Shown here piece by piece: positions 44,159 through 52,037 of a DNA stretch of 64,000 nucleotides; the first letter of the stretch is position 1, and each line of letters begins with the position of its first letter. The translations under genes and the position numbers were made by a program. The notes under the pieces are model-generated. The model saw only the letters and a program-made list of their open reading frames with translations, searched no databases and was not told the origin of the DNA. The DNA comes from Betaproteobacteria bacterium (lineage in GTDB: Bacteria > Pseudomonadota > Gammaproteobacteria > Burkholderiales > Casimicrobiaceae), in assembly GCA_016861105.1 (NCBI GenBank), contig BOKS01000007.1:124001-188000 (forward strand). Direction: 5' to 3'.

Positions 44159-45208
44159 ATGGCAAGCCAGAACGACGTGACGAGCATGGCGCTCTTCTGC
44201 GACTTCGAGAACATCGCGCTCGGGGTCGCCGACGCGAGGTACGACAAGTTCGACATCAAGCGCGTGCTCGAGCGGCTGCTGCTCAAGGGCAGCATCGTGG
44301 TGAAGAAGGCGTACTGCGACTGGGAGCGGTACAAGACGTACAAGAAGGCGATGCACGAGGCGAACTTCGAGCTGATCGAGATCCCGCACGTGCGCATCTC
44401 GGGCAAGAACTCCGCGGACATCCGCATGGTGGTCGACGCGCTCGACCTCTGCTACACGAAGTCGCACGTCGACACGTTCGTCGTCATCAGCGGCGACTCC
44501 GACTTCTCGCCGCTGGTGACCAAGCTGCGCGAGAACGCGAAGACGGTGATCGGCGTCGGCGTCAAGAACTCGACGTCGGACCTTTTGATCGCGTGCTGCG
44601 ACGAGTTCATCTACTACGACGACCTCGTGCGCGAGCAGAGGAAGCGCGGCGCGAAGGCGGCGAAGGCGCCCGCGAAGGCGCCGGCGAAGACGGCCGCACC
44701 GGAGCCTGCGGCGCCGGCGGCGGAGAGCGCCGAGCCCGCGGCGGAGGCGGCCGCAGCCAAGCCCGCGAAGCGCGCGGCGAAGACCGCGAAGACCGCGAAG
44801 CCGGCCAAGGCCGCGAAGGCGGCGAAGGCGCCGGCGCGGGGCCGCAAGCGGACGGCGGCCCAGGACGCGGAAGCGGCGGCCGAGGCCGCGCCGCCCGCGC
44901 CCGAGACGGTGGCGGAGGCCAACGGCGCGCCGCCTGCGTCCGGCCGCACCGACGACGACCGGCTCGGCGAAGCACTCGACCTCATCGTGCACACGGTGGA
45001 CGCGCTCGCCACCGAGCGCGGCGGCGACGAGAAGGTCTGGGGCTCGATGGTCAAGCAGGCGATCAAGCGCGTGAAGCCGGGGTTCAACGAGTCGTACTAC
45101 GGCTTCCGTTCGTTCAACGCGCTGCTCGAGGAGGCGCAGCAGCGCGGCCTCGTGACGCTGGAGCGCGACGAGAAGTCGGGCGGGTACGCGCTGCGGCTGG
45201 CGAGCTGA
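44159..45208 (+). CDS. NYN-domain / OST-HTH (LOTUS) protein with histone-H1-like linker
   Basis: A 349-residue protein in three parts. Residues about 8-160 are a LabA/NYN PIN-like nuclease domain, with the acidic residues in [24 protein letters not shown] and [12 protein letters not shown]. Residues about 162-245 are a Lys/Ala/Pro linker with repeated KAAKAPAK and [17 protein letters not shown] units like histone H1. Residues about 265-349 form an OST-HTH/LOTUS domain ([34 protein letters not shown]), which binds RNA or G-quadruplexes in other proteins. Together it is a likely RNA-binding ribonuclease or RNA regulator. ATG 44159 follows AAGGACGAGAGG. Confidence 0.85.
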   Translation: MASQNDVTSMALFCDFENIALGVADARYDKFDIKRVLERLLLKGSIVVKKAYCDWERYKTYKKAMHEANFELIEIPHVRISGKNSADIRMVVDALDLCYTKSHVDTFVVISGDSDFSPLVTKLRENAKTVIGVGVKNSTSDLLIACCDEFIYYDDLVREQRKRGAKAAKAPAKAPAKTAAPEPAAPAAESAEPAAEAAAAKPAKRAAKTAKTAKPAKAAKAAKAPARGRKRTAAQDAEAAAEAAPPAPETVAEANGAPPASGRTDDDRLGEALDLIVHTVDALATERGGDEKVWGSMVKQAIKRVKPGFNESYYGFRSFNALLEEAQQRGLVTLERDEKSGGYALRLAS

Positions 45209-45287
45209 CGTACGAACGTACGGCGGGGCGCGCGCCGGGAGTTTGTCGTCCGCGCGCAAGCGCGAAACCCCGCGGCGTTGAACGAAA

Positions 45288-45320
45288 GACACTGGGTCCC
45301 CGCTTGCGCGGGGACGACGA
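45288..45320 (+). repeat. REP-like palindromic element, copy C
   Basis: Identical over 33 bp to copy A (GACACTGGGTCCCCGC ...). It lies between the NYN-LOTUS gene and the convergent nitroreductase gene. I do not see a clear partner half element nearby. Confidence 0.8.
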
Positions 45321-45351
45321 AGTGCACGCCGCGGCGACGCCCCGGAACGCG

Positions 45352-45966
45352 TTACGTGCCGCCCTCGTCCGGCCACCGCCGCACCAGCGCGGCCGGCGCA
45401 TCCGCCTCGCGCGCCTTCGGCGGCGTGGCCGCCGTGCCCGCTGCGATCCAGCCGACCAGCGTCTCGCCCGGGCCGCAGAACGCGCCCGCGATCTCCGGAT
45501 CGGCCGCGCGGGCACCTGACACGACCTTGCCCGCATAGCCCATGAGCTGCAACGCGTTCATCGCGTTCGCCACGGCGCCGCCGACGGCCATCCACTGCTC
45601 GTGCTCGGGAATCTCGTCGTCCGGCGCGATGCGCGCGATCACGGCGATCACGACCGGCGGATGCTCGGCACGGTCGCGCTCCGCGGCCACGTCGTCGGCC
45701 GGCTTGCCGCGGCGCCGCCCGTAGTCCGCGAACAGGTCCGCGAGCCGCGACTTCGCCGCGCCGCGCACCACCGCGAAGCGGAACGGGATCTTCCTGCCGT
45801 GGTCCGGCGCGCGCAGCGCGGCCTGCGCGAGCCGCACGACGTGGGCATCGCTCGGGCCGGGCTCGCGCAGGTGCTTCGGCCCGGTCGAGTGCCGGTGCAG
45901 CAGCAGCGCGAGGGCGGCGGCGCGGGCGTCGGGCGACGTGGGATCGGACCGGCTCACGGGGGCCAT
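45352..45966 (-). CDS. Nitroreductase family protein
   Basis: A 204-residue protein of the FMN-dependent nitroreductase fold (YdjA-like). Segments: [20 protein letters not shown] at the start, [20 protein letters not shown], and [20 protein letters not shown] (about 130-149). It would reduce nitro compounds or quinones with NAD(P)H; the physiological substrate is unknown. ATG 45966 is preferred to the GTG three codons upstream. Divergent from the FtsH gene by 89 bp. Confidence 0.8.
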   Translation of the reverse strand: MAPVSRSDPTSPDARAAALALLLHRHSTGPKHLREPGPSDAHVVRLAQAALRAPDHGRKIPFRFAVVRGAAKSRLADLFADYGRRRGKPADDVAAERDRAEHPPVVIAVIARIAPDDEIPEHEQWMAVGGAVANAMNALQLMGYAGKVVSGARAADPEIAGAFCGPGETLVGWIAAGTAATPPKAREADAPAALVRRWPDEGGT

Positions 45967-46055
45967 TATGGGCACACCGCGCCGTCCGTTTGCATTTCGC
46001 GCGCGGACGACCCATCTGGGAGCATCATGCCCACGGTGTCCCCCGAGGAGAGACG

Positions 46056-48113
46056 ATGACGGACTTCACCGGCAAGTCCCGCCCCCGTGCCGGCGACGGC
46101 ACGCCCGCGGCGCGGCCCGGCGGGCCGCAGGCCGCGGGCAAGGGCCCCGGCCCGTCGCTGCCCGCCCGGATCTGGCTGTGGTTCGCGATCGCGCTGCTGG
46201 TCAATTTCTTCGCCACGCGGCTGCTGTTCCCGCCGGCGGACGCGCCGCTGGTGGTTCCCTACACGCTGTTCAAGGAGGAGGTCGCCAAGCGCAACGTGCA
46301 GGCGATCTACAGCCGCGGCGAGTCGCTGACCGGCCGCTTCGCCGCGCCCGTCACGTTCCCGCCGCCGGAGCCGGCCGGCGCGGCGCCCTCCGCGGAGGCG
46401 AAGAAGGCGGACCGCGTGCTGCCGCGGCGCGGACCGCCGCGCACTGCGAGCACCTTCGAGACGACGCTGCCGGCGTTCGTGGGCCCCGAGCTCGAGACCT
46501 TCCTGATCGATCACGGCGTCGAGATCTCGGCCGAGCCGATCGAGGAAGGGAGCAGTTTGTGGACGCTGCTGCTGTTCGGCTTCGGGCCGGCCCTCCTGCT
46601 GATCGGCGCCTACGTGTGGATGTTCCGCCGCGCGCAGGCCGGCGGCGGCCTGGGCGCCGGCGGGCTGCTGGGAATCGGCAAGAGCCGCGCGCGCCGCTAT
46701 GACGAGGAGGGCGGCGACAAGGTGACGTTCGACGACGTCGCCGGCATCGACGAGGCCGAGGCCGAGCTGGTCGAGATCGTCGAGTTCCTGCGCGACCCGC
46801 CGAAGTTCACGCGGCTGGGCGGCACCGCGCCCAAGGGCGTGCTGCTGGTCGGCTCGCCGGGCACCGGCAAGACGCTGCTCGCGAAGGCGGTCGCCGGCGA
46901 GGCGGGCGTGCCGTTCTTCTCGATGAGCGCGTCCGAGTTCGTCGAGATGATCGTCGGCGTCGGCGCGGCGCGCGTGCGCGACCTGTTCAAGCAGGCGCGC
47001 GAGCACGCGCCGGCGATCATCTTCATCGACGAGCTGGACGCGATCGGCCGCGCGCGCGGCCAGATGGCGATCGGCGCGTCGAGCGAGCAGGAGCAGACGC
47101 TCAACCAGATCCTCACCGAGATGGACGGCTTCTCGAGCCGCGAGGGGATCATCGTGCTCGCCGCCACCAACCAGCCGGACGTCCTCGACAAGGCGCTGCT
47201 GCGCCCCGGCCGCTTCGACCGCCGCGTCGTCGTCAACCTCCCCGACAAGGCCGGGCGGGAGGCGATCCTGCGCGTGCACACGCGCAAGGTGCCGCTCGCC
47301 ACGGACGCGAGCCTCGCCCAGATCGCGGCATCGACGCCCGGCTTCTCGGGCGCCGACCTCAAGAACCTCGTCAACGAGGCGGCGCTGCTCGCCGCGCGCA
47401 GGGCGCAGGACGACGTGCGGGCGCGCGACTTCACCGACGCGCTGGAGAAGATCGTGCTGGGCCCTGCGCGCCCGATCCTGCTGTCGCCGGCGGACCGCGA
47501 GCGCATCGCCTACCACGAGGGCGGCCACGCGATCCTCGGGCTGGTCGTGCCCGGCGCCGATCCGGTGCACCGCGTGACCATCGTGCCGCGCGGCCAGGCG
47601 CTCGGCGTCACCTACCAGCGCCCGGAGAGCGACCGCTACAACTACCCGGAAGGCTACCTGCGGGCGCGCATCATCGGCATGCTGGGCGGCCGCGCGGCCG
47701 AGGAGGTCGTCTACGGCACCAAGACCACCGGCGCGGAGAACGACATCGAGCAGGCGACGGCGCTGGCGCGGATGATGGTCACGCGCTGGGGCATGAGCGA
47801 GCGCATCGGCATGGTGCAGCTCGCGCCGCGCGACAACCCCTTCCTCGGCGGGACGGGCGGGTTCGCGGGCGCGAAGCCGTTCAGCGAGCGCACCGCCGAG
47901 GCGATCGACGCCGAGGTCGGGCGCATCATCGGCGAGAGCCACGAGGAGGCGAAGCGTCTGCTGACCGAGCACCGCAAGGCGCTCGACGCGCTCGTGGAGG
48001 CGCTGCTCGCGCGCGAGACCCTCGACGAGCGCGAGATCCTCGAGGTGACCGGCCTGCCGCCGGCGCCGCCGCTCGACACGGCGATCGCCGCCGTCACCGG
48101 CGGGCGGCGCTGA
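46056..48113 (+). CDS. ftsH: FtsH-type ATP-dependent zinc metalloprotease
   Basis: A 685-residue membrane AAA+ protease. A basic N-terminal tail, one membrane helix (about 38-56), a short periplasmic domain, a second helix (about 168-190), then the AAA domain: Walker A GSPGTGKT (about 270), Walker [12 protein letters not shown] and the second region of homology [20 protein letters not shown]. The zinc site reads HEGGH (about residue 486) in place of the usual HEAGH; the third ligand is in the [14 protein letters not shown] region. It degrades membrane and short-lived cytosolic proteins. ATG follows CGAGGAGAGA. A genome normally carries a main ftsH beside rlmE, so this may be a second copy. 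Confidence 0.92.
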   Translation: MTDFTGKSRPRAGDGTPAARPGGPQAAGKGPGPSLPARIWLWFAIALLVNFFATRLLFPPADAPLVVPYTLFKEEVAKRNVQAIYSRGESLTGRFAAPVTFPPPEPAGAAPSAEAKKADRVLPRRGPPRTASTFETTLPAFVGPELETFLIDHGVEISAEPIEEGSSLWTLLLFGFGPALLLIGAYVWMFRRAQAGGGLGAGGLLGIGKSRARRYDEEGGDKVTFDDVAGIDEAEAELVEIVEFLRDPPKFTRLGGTAPKGVLLVGSPGTGKTLLAKAVAGEAGVPFFSMSASEFVEMIVGVGAARVRDLFKQAREHAPAIIFIDELDAIGRARGQMAIGASSEQEQTLNQILTEMDGFSSREGIIVLAATNQPDVLDKALLRPGRFDRRVVVNLPDKAGREAILRVHTRKVPLATDASLAQIAASTPGFSGADLKNLVNEAALLAARRAQDDVRARDFTDALEKIVLGPARPILLSPADRERIAYHEGGHAILGLVVPGADPVHRVTIVPRGQALGVTYQRPESDRYNYPEGYLRARIIGMLGGRAAEEVVYGTKTTGAENDIEQATALARMMVTRWGMSERIGMVQLAPRDNPFLGGTGGFAGAKPFSERTAEAIDAEVGRIIGESHEEAKRLLTEHRKALDALVEALLARETLDEREILEVTGLPPAPPLDTAIAAVTGGRR

Positions 48114-48123
48114 GGCGCACGCC

Positions 48124-48142
48124 GCCGGCGCGATCCGCCGGC
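48124..48142. terminator. Possible bidirectional stem-loop between convergent genes
   Basis: GCCGGCG and CGCCGGC separated by five bases, in the 40-bp gap between the ends of ftsH and the small secreted protein gene. No T-run on either side, so only a weak terminator candidate. Confidence 0.3.
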
Positions 48143-48153
48143 CGCGGCGCTCG

Positions 48154-48540
48154 CTATTTGCGGCAGACGTGCCGGACGACGAGGTCGGCGGAGCTTCCGG
48201 CCGGCTCCTTCAGGTACTCGATCTTCTGCGCCTTGTTGCGCGCGAAGATCCTGCCCTTCGCCTCGTCCTCGTAGAGCACGACCTCGACGCCGGCGGCGGT
48301 CATGTCCTTGCAGTTCACCTGCATCGTCGAGCGCATGCTGGTGATGCCGCCGCCCGGCGTGTCCAGAGCCTCCTTCATCTGCGTGCGGTAGCCGACCGTC
48401 GTGATGCCCTTGGCCGTCTTCACGCTGGCAGCGTCGACGAACACCTTGTTGCCGTTCGCATTCTCGCCGAGCGGCTGCCAGGCCGGCGCAGCGACCGCGG
48501 CCGTGGCGATGCCGGCGATGATCAGGGGGGCGATGCGCAT
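48154..48540 (-). CDS. Small secreted surface-adhesin-E-like protein
   Basis: A 128-residue protein with a signal peptide (MRIAPLIIAGIATAAVAAPA) and a compact mature domain WQPLGENANGNKVFVDAASV, then YRTQMKEALDTPGG and MQVNCKDMTAAGV with two Cys (also RHVCRK at the end) that could form a disulfide. The pattern fits the surface-adhesin protein E family of short periplasmic proteins, role unknown. Convergent to ftsH. Confidence 0.65.
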   Translation of the reverse strand: MRIAPLIIAGIATAAVAAPAWQPLGENANGNKVFVDAASVKTAKGITTVGYRTQMKEALDTPGGGITSMRSTMQVNCKDMTAAGVEVVLYEDEAKGRIFARNKAQKIEYLKEPAGSSADLVVRHVCRK

Positions 48541-48638
48541 CGCGGACTCCTTCCTGCCCGTGCGCGGAGCGAAGGCCCGCGCCACCGGGCCAGTGTGCGC
48601 ACGGCGCGCGCGCGGCGCGTTGCGCGCGATCAAGCTGC

Positions 48639-49151
48639 CTAGGCCGTCGCCGGGTCGCGGTCGCGGTCGCGCGCGACGGCGCGCCACGCCTCGGCCACCG
48701 GGCGCCGCCGCAGGAGTGCGAAGAAGCCGACCGCTGCGTCGAGGTTGTGCCGCGCGCGCAGGCTGAGCGGCTCACCCAGCGCGAACGACTCGCCCCGGAT
48801 GCCGAGCAGGAACGCCGGCGGCGGCGGCCGCGAGTAGGTCTGCCGGAAGGCCTCGAGCACGACGCCCGGCGCGACGCCGTGGGTGCTGAACGCGGCGGTG
48901 CGGGCGGGGAGGACCTCGCCGAACGCGTAGGCGCCGGCCACGTCGCGGCTCGCGTCGACGAACAGCACGAGGTCGTGCCCCGCGACGTCGACCGCGTGCT
49001 CCGGCTGCAGCTGGAAGTCGTCGACGAACGTCGTCGACGTCCCGGGCGGATCGGAGACGTAGGACGCGCGCTCGCAGAAGGCGGGGCCGAGCGCGTCGTC
49101 GCCGCGCGCGTCGTTCCCCCAGGCGAGCACCAGCAGCCGCGTGGCGATCAT
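48639..49151 (-). CDS. hoxW: Hydrogenase maturation protease (HoxW-like)
   Basis: A 170-residue member of the HybD/HycI endopeptidase family that trims the C-terminus of the large hydrogenase subunit after nickel insertion. The conserved N-terminus LVLAWGNDARGDDALGPAF (about 7-25) contains the metal-binding Asp, and the FVDASRDV segment and STHGVAPG motif (central Asp and His) follow. Its ATG overlaps the large-subunit stop by 4 bp. The gene order hoxF, U, Y, H, W fits an NAD-linked hydrogenase operon. Confidence 0.85.
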   Translation of the reverse strand: MIATRLLVLAWGNDARGDDALGPAFCERASYVSDPPGTSTTFVDDFQLQPEHAVDVAGHDLVLFVDASRDVAGAYAFGEVLPARTAAFSTHGVAPGVVLEAFRQTYSRPPPPAFLLGIRGESFALGEPLSLRARHNLDAAVGFFALLRRRPVAEAWRAVARDRDRDPATA

Positions 49152-50662
49152 GGCCCGTCCTTGCGGCCCGCCGCCGCCGCGTCGACGCAGCCGCCGTCGC
49201 CGTCGCGGCGCAGGCGGCCGATCGTGTCGCCGGCGGCGTCGACGAGGTCGACCGCGAGCGGCATCCGCCCGAGCGCGTGCGTCGCGCACGACAGGCACGG
49301 GTCGAACGCGCGGATCGCGACCTCGATGTGGTTGAGCAGCCCCTCCGTGAGCCGTCGCCCGTCGAGATAGCGCTTCGCCACCTGGCGGATCGCGTGGTTC
49401 AGCGCCTGGTTGTTGTGCGTCGTGGAGACGATCAGGTTGGCGCGCATCACCTGGTCGTGCGCGTTGAGGCGGTAGTGGTGGATCAGCGTGCCGCGCGGCG
49501 CCTCGATGACGCCGACGCCGCGCCGCTGCGGCGTCCCGGTCACGACGAGGTCGTTGCCGGTGATGTCGTCGTCGTGCAGCAGCGCCTTGATCTCCTCCGC
49601 CGCGAACAGCATCTCGATCATCCGCGCCCAGTGGTAGGCGAGCGTGGCGTGGATCGGCTGGCCGCCGCCGAAGTCGACGAACTCGCGCCGCTCGGCGTCG
49701 GCGAAGGGCGTGGGAATCTGGTCGCAGTTCTGCACGCGCACGAGCGGGCCGACCTTGTACCACCCCTGCTCGGCCCCGAGCTCGCGCAGGAAGGGGAACT
49801 TCATGTACGACCAGGGCTTCACCTCCTCGGTGATCAGGTCCCAGTAGCGCTGGTAGCCGGCGTGGTCGAACAGGATGCGCCCCGCCTCGTCGCGCGCGCG
49901 CAGCCCGCCGTGGTAGAGGTCGAGGCTGCCGTCGGGCGCCACCAGCGACAGCATGTTCGAACGGAACGACCCGAAGCTGTTGTAGAGGCCGACGTTCGCG
50001 AAGTGCAGCCGCTTGACGAGCTCGACGGCCTCGCGGCTCCAGCCGATCATGCGGTAGGCGTCGGCGAGGAGCGCGTCGCGCTCCTCCGGGGCGACCGACT
50101 TGTTGACGCCGCCGGGGATGGCGCCGGTGCCGTGGATGCGCTTGCCGGCCGTGACGCGGATCACCTCCTGCCCGAACCTGCGCAGCAGCACGCCCTTTCG
50201 CGCCACGTCTGGATACTCGGCGGCGACGCCGACGATGTTCCGCTTCTCGACCGGCGAGTCGAACCCGAAGAGCAGGTCCGGCGAGGCGAGGTGGAAGAAG
50301 TGCAGGGCGTGGGACTGGAGGATCTGGCCGTAGTGCATCAGGCGCCGCACCTTCTCCGCGGTGGGCGTGAGGCGGGTCGCGCCGACCACGACGTCCAGCG
50401 CCTTCGCGGCCGCCAGGTGATGGCTCACCGGGCAGATGCCGCACAGCCGCTGCACCATGACCGGCAGCTCCCAGAACGGCCGCCCCTGCACGAACTTCTC
50501 GAAGCCGCGGAACTCGACGATGTGCAGGCGCACCTGGTGCACGCGGTCGTCGGCGTCGAGCAGGATCGTGACCTTGCCGTGGCCCTCGACGCGCGAGACC
50601 GGGTCGATGGCGACGCGGCGCAGGCCGGCGGGCGCAGCGGCGGTTTCGAGGTCGACGCGCAT
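49148..50662 (-). CDS. hoxH: NAD-reducing [NiFe] hydrogenase large subunit HoxH
   Basis: A 504-residue protein. It starts with a conserved SRVEGHGKVTILLD. The nickel-binding motifs are both present: N-terminal RLCGICPVSHH (about 71-81) and C-terminal DPCLSCATH (about 450-458), two pairs of Cys that hold the Ni-Fe site. About 46 residues follow the C-terminal His, the tail that the maturation protease removes. Similar in length to HoxH of other bacteria. It is 28 bp after hoxY and overlaps hoxW. Activity requires Hyp maturation proteins, which are not in this window. Confidence 0.93.
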   Translation of the reverse strand: MRVDLETAAAPAGLRRVAIDPVSRVEGHGKVTILLDADDRVHQVRLHIVEFRGFEKFVQGRPFWELPVMVQRLCGICPVSHHLAAAKALDVVVGATRLTPTAEKVRRLMHYGQILQSHALHFFHLASPDLLFGFDSPVEKRNIVGVAAEYPDVARKGVLLRRFGQEVIRVTAGKRIHGTGAIPGGVNKSVAPEERDALLADAYRMIGWSREAVELVKRLHFANVGLYNSFGSFRSNMLSLVAPDGSLDLYHGGLRARDEAGRILFDHAGYQRYWDLITEEVKPWSYMKFPFLRELGAEQGWYKVGPLVRVQNCDQIPTPFADAERREFVDFGGGQPIHATLAYHWARMIEMLFAAEEIKALLHDDDITGNDLVVTGTPQRRGVGVIEAPRGTLIHHYRLNAHDQVMRANLIVSTTHNNQALNHAIRQVAKRYLDGRRLTEGLLNHIEVAIRAFDPCLSCATHALGRMPLAVDLVDAAGDTIGRLRRDGDGGCVDAAAAGRKDGP

Positions 50663-50690
50663 GGTCGGGGGCTCCGTGCTCTTCCCTGGC

Positions 50691-51242
50691 CTAGTCGTAG
50701 CGGATGAGCTCGCGCGGCACGCGCGGCTCGCGACCCGCGACGACGTCGGCGAGGAACGACCAGATCGCCTCCGCCGGCGGCGGGCAGCCGGGGAGGAAGT
50801 AGTCGACCTTCACCACCTCGTGCAGCGGGTGCACCTTGTCGAGCGGCAGCGGCAGCTCGGGGTCGTCGGGCATGCAGCCCCTCGCGAGCCCGGGCTCGGT
50901 GAGGTAGACCTCCTGCAGGCAGGTGCCCAGGTCGAGGTGGTTGCGCTGCGCCGGCAGGCCGCCGTTGATCGCGCAGGCGCCCACGGCGACCAGCACCCTG
51001 CAGTTGCGGCGGAACTCGCGCAGGACGTGCACGTTCTCCGCGTTGCAGACCCCGCCCTCGACGAGGCCCACGTCGCACGGTCCGCAGCGCTTGATGTCGG
51101 TGAGCGGCGTGCGGTCGAGCACAACGTGCTGCGCGAGCTCGAACAGGCGCTCGTCGATGTCGAGGAACGACATGTGGCAGCCGAAGCAGCCGGCGAGCGA
51201 GGTCGTCGCCACGCGCAGCCTGCCCGGTGCGCTCTGCGTCAT
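50691..51242 (-). CDS. hoxY: NAD-reducing hydrogenase small subunit HoxY
   Basis: A 183-residue protein that carries the iron-sulfur cluster next to the Ni-Fe site. The ligand pattern is GCFGCHMSFLDIDERLF (about 18-34), GACAINGG (about 92-99) and LPGCPPPAEAIWSF (about 156-169), the HoxY/NuoB-like arrangement. Short for a small subunit, consistent with the cytoplasmic type: no twin-arginine signal. Its ATG overlaps the stop of hoxU. Confidence 0.93.
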   Translation of the reverse strand: MTQSAPGRLRVATTSLAGCFGCHMSFLDIDERLFELAQHVVLDRTPLTDIKRCGPCDVGLVEGGVCNAENVHVLREFRRNCRVLVAVGACAINGGLPAQRNHLDLGTCLQEVYLTEPGLARGCMPDDPELPLPLDKVHPLHEVVKVDYFLPGCPPPAEAIWSFLADVVAGREPRVPRELIRYD

Positions 51243-51976
51243 CGGCGCTCCTTCTCGCGCGGCGGGCGCGGGGCGTCGCCCTTCGCCTGCGCGCTGACCG
51301 GCGCGACGTCGAAGCGCCGGCGCCCGATGGGCACGGCGAAGCCGACGCGCTTGCGCAGGATCACGCCGACCGGGCAGACGTCCACGGCCTTGTCGGTGGC
51401 CGCGATCGCCGTGTCGACCAGGCGGCCGGACTCGGCGTTCACGATCAGGTGCTTGCCGATCCCGCGTCCCGACAGCGCGAACACGCCCTTGCCGTCGACC
51501 TCAGCGGAGGCACGCACGCACAGCTCGCAGAGGATGCAGCGGTTGAAGTCCAGCAGGAGGTCCGGGTGCGAGGCGTCGATCGGCCGGCTGGGGAACAGGT
51601 GGTCGAGGTCCGCGGACAGCACGCCGAGCTCGTAGGCGACCGCCTGCAGCAGGCAGTTGCCGCTCTTCTCGCACGACGGGCAGAAGTGGTTGCCCTCGAC
51701 GAACAGCATCTGCACCAGCGTGCGGCGGTTGTCCTCGAGCTCGGGTGTCGCGCTCTCCACCTCGAGCCCGGGCTGCGCGGGCAGCGTGCACGACGCGACG
51801 GTCTGGCCGCCGGCGCGCACGGTGCACACCTTGCAGCTGCCGTGCGGCTTGAAGTCGCGGTGGTAGCACAGGTGCGGGATGTAGTGCCCGGCGGCGAGCG
51901 CGGCCTGCATCACCGTCTCGCCGGGCGCGAACGGCACCGGGGTCCCGTCGAGCAGGAAGCTCTCGCGCCCGCTCAC
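51239..51976 (-). CDS. hoxU: Diaphorase iron-sulfur subunit HoxU
   Basis: A 245-residue electron-transfer protein. N-terminal plant-type [2Fe-2S] domain (CYHRDFKPHGSCKVC, about 38-52, plus the later SCTL Cys), then the NuoG-like His-Cys3 cluster motif (GNHFCPSCEKSGNC, about 97-110) and a [4Fe-4S] CILCELCVRA (about 146-155) with a later DVCPVG. It passes electrons between hydrogenase HoxHY and flavin HoxF. GTG 51976 is preferred because GGAGGG lies seven bases upstream; a GTG five codons earlier has no site. Lys/Arg-rich C-terminal tail. Confidence 0.92.
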   Translation of the reverse strand: MSGRESFLLDGTPVPFAPGETVMQAALAAGHYIPHLCYHRDFKPHGSCKVCTVRAGGQTVASCTLPAQPGLEVESATPELEDNRRTLVQMLFVEGNHFCPSCEKSGNCLLQAVAYELGVLSADLDHLFPSRPIDASHPDLLLDFNRCILCELCVRASAEVDGKGVFALSGRGIGKHLIVNAESGRLVDTAIAATDKAVDVCPVGVILRKRVGFAVPIGRRRFDVAPVSAQAKGDAPRPPREKERR

Positions 51977-52037
51977 TGGACGACCCTCCACGCTGGCGCG
52001 TTTCGGGGCAATTCACGCTCGGGGCGGCCCTTCGCGC

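Noticed and set aside
51992..52037. Small frame starting MSAKGRPERELPRNAPAWR between hoxF and hoxU
   Set aside because: No own ribosome site or family; it overlaps the hoxU start and looks like intercistronic sequence.
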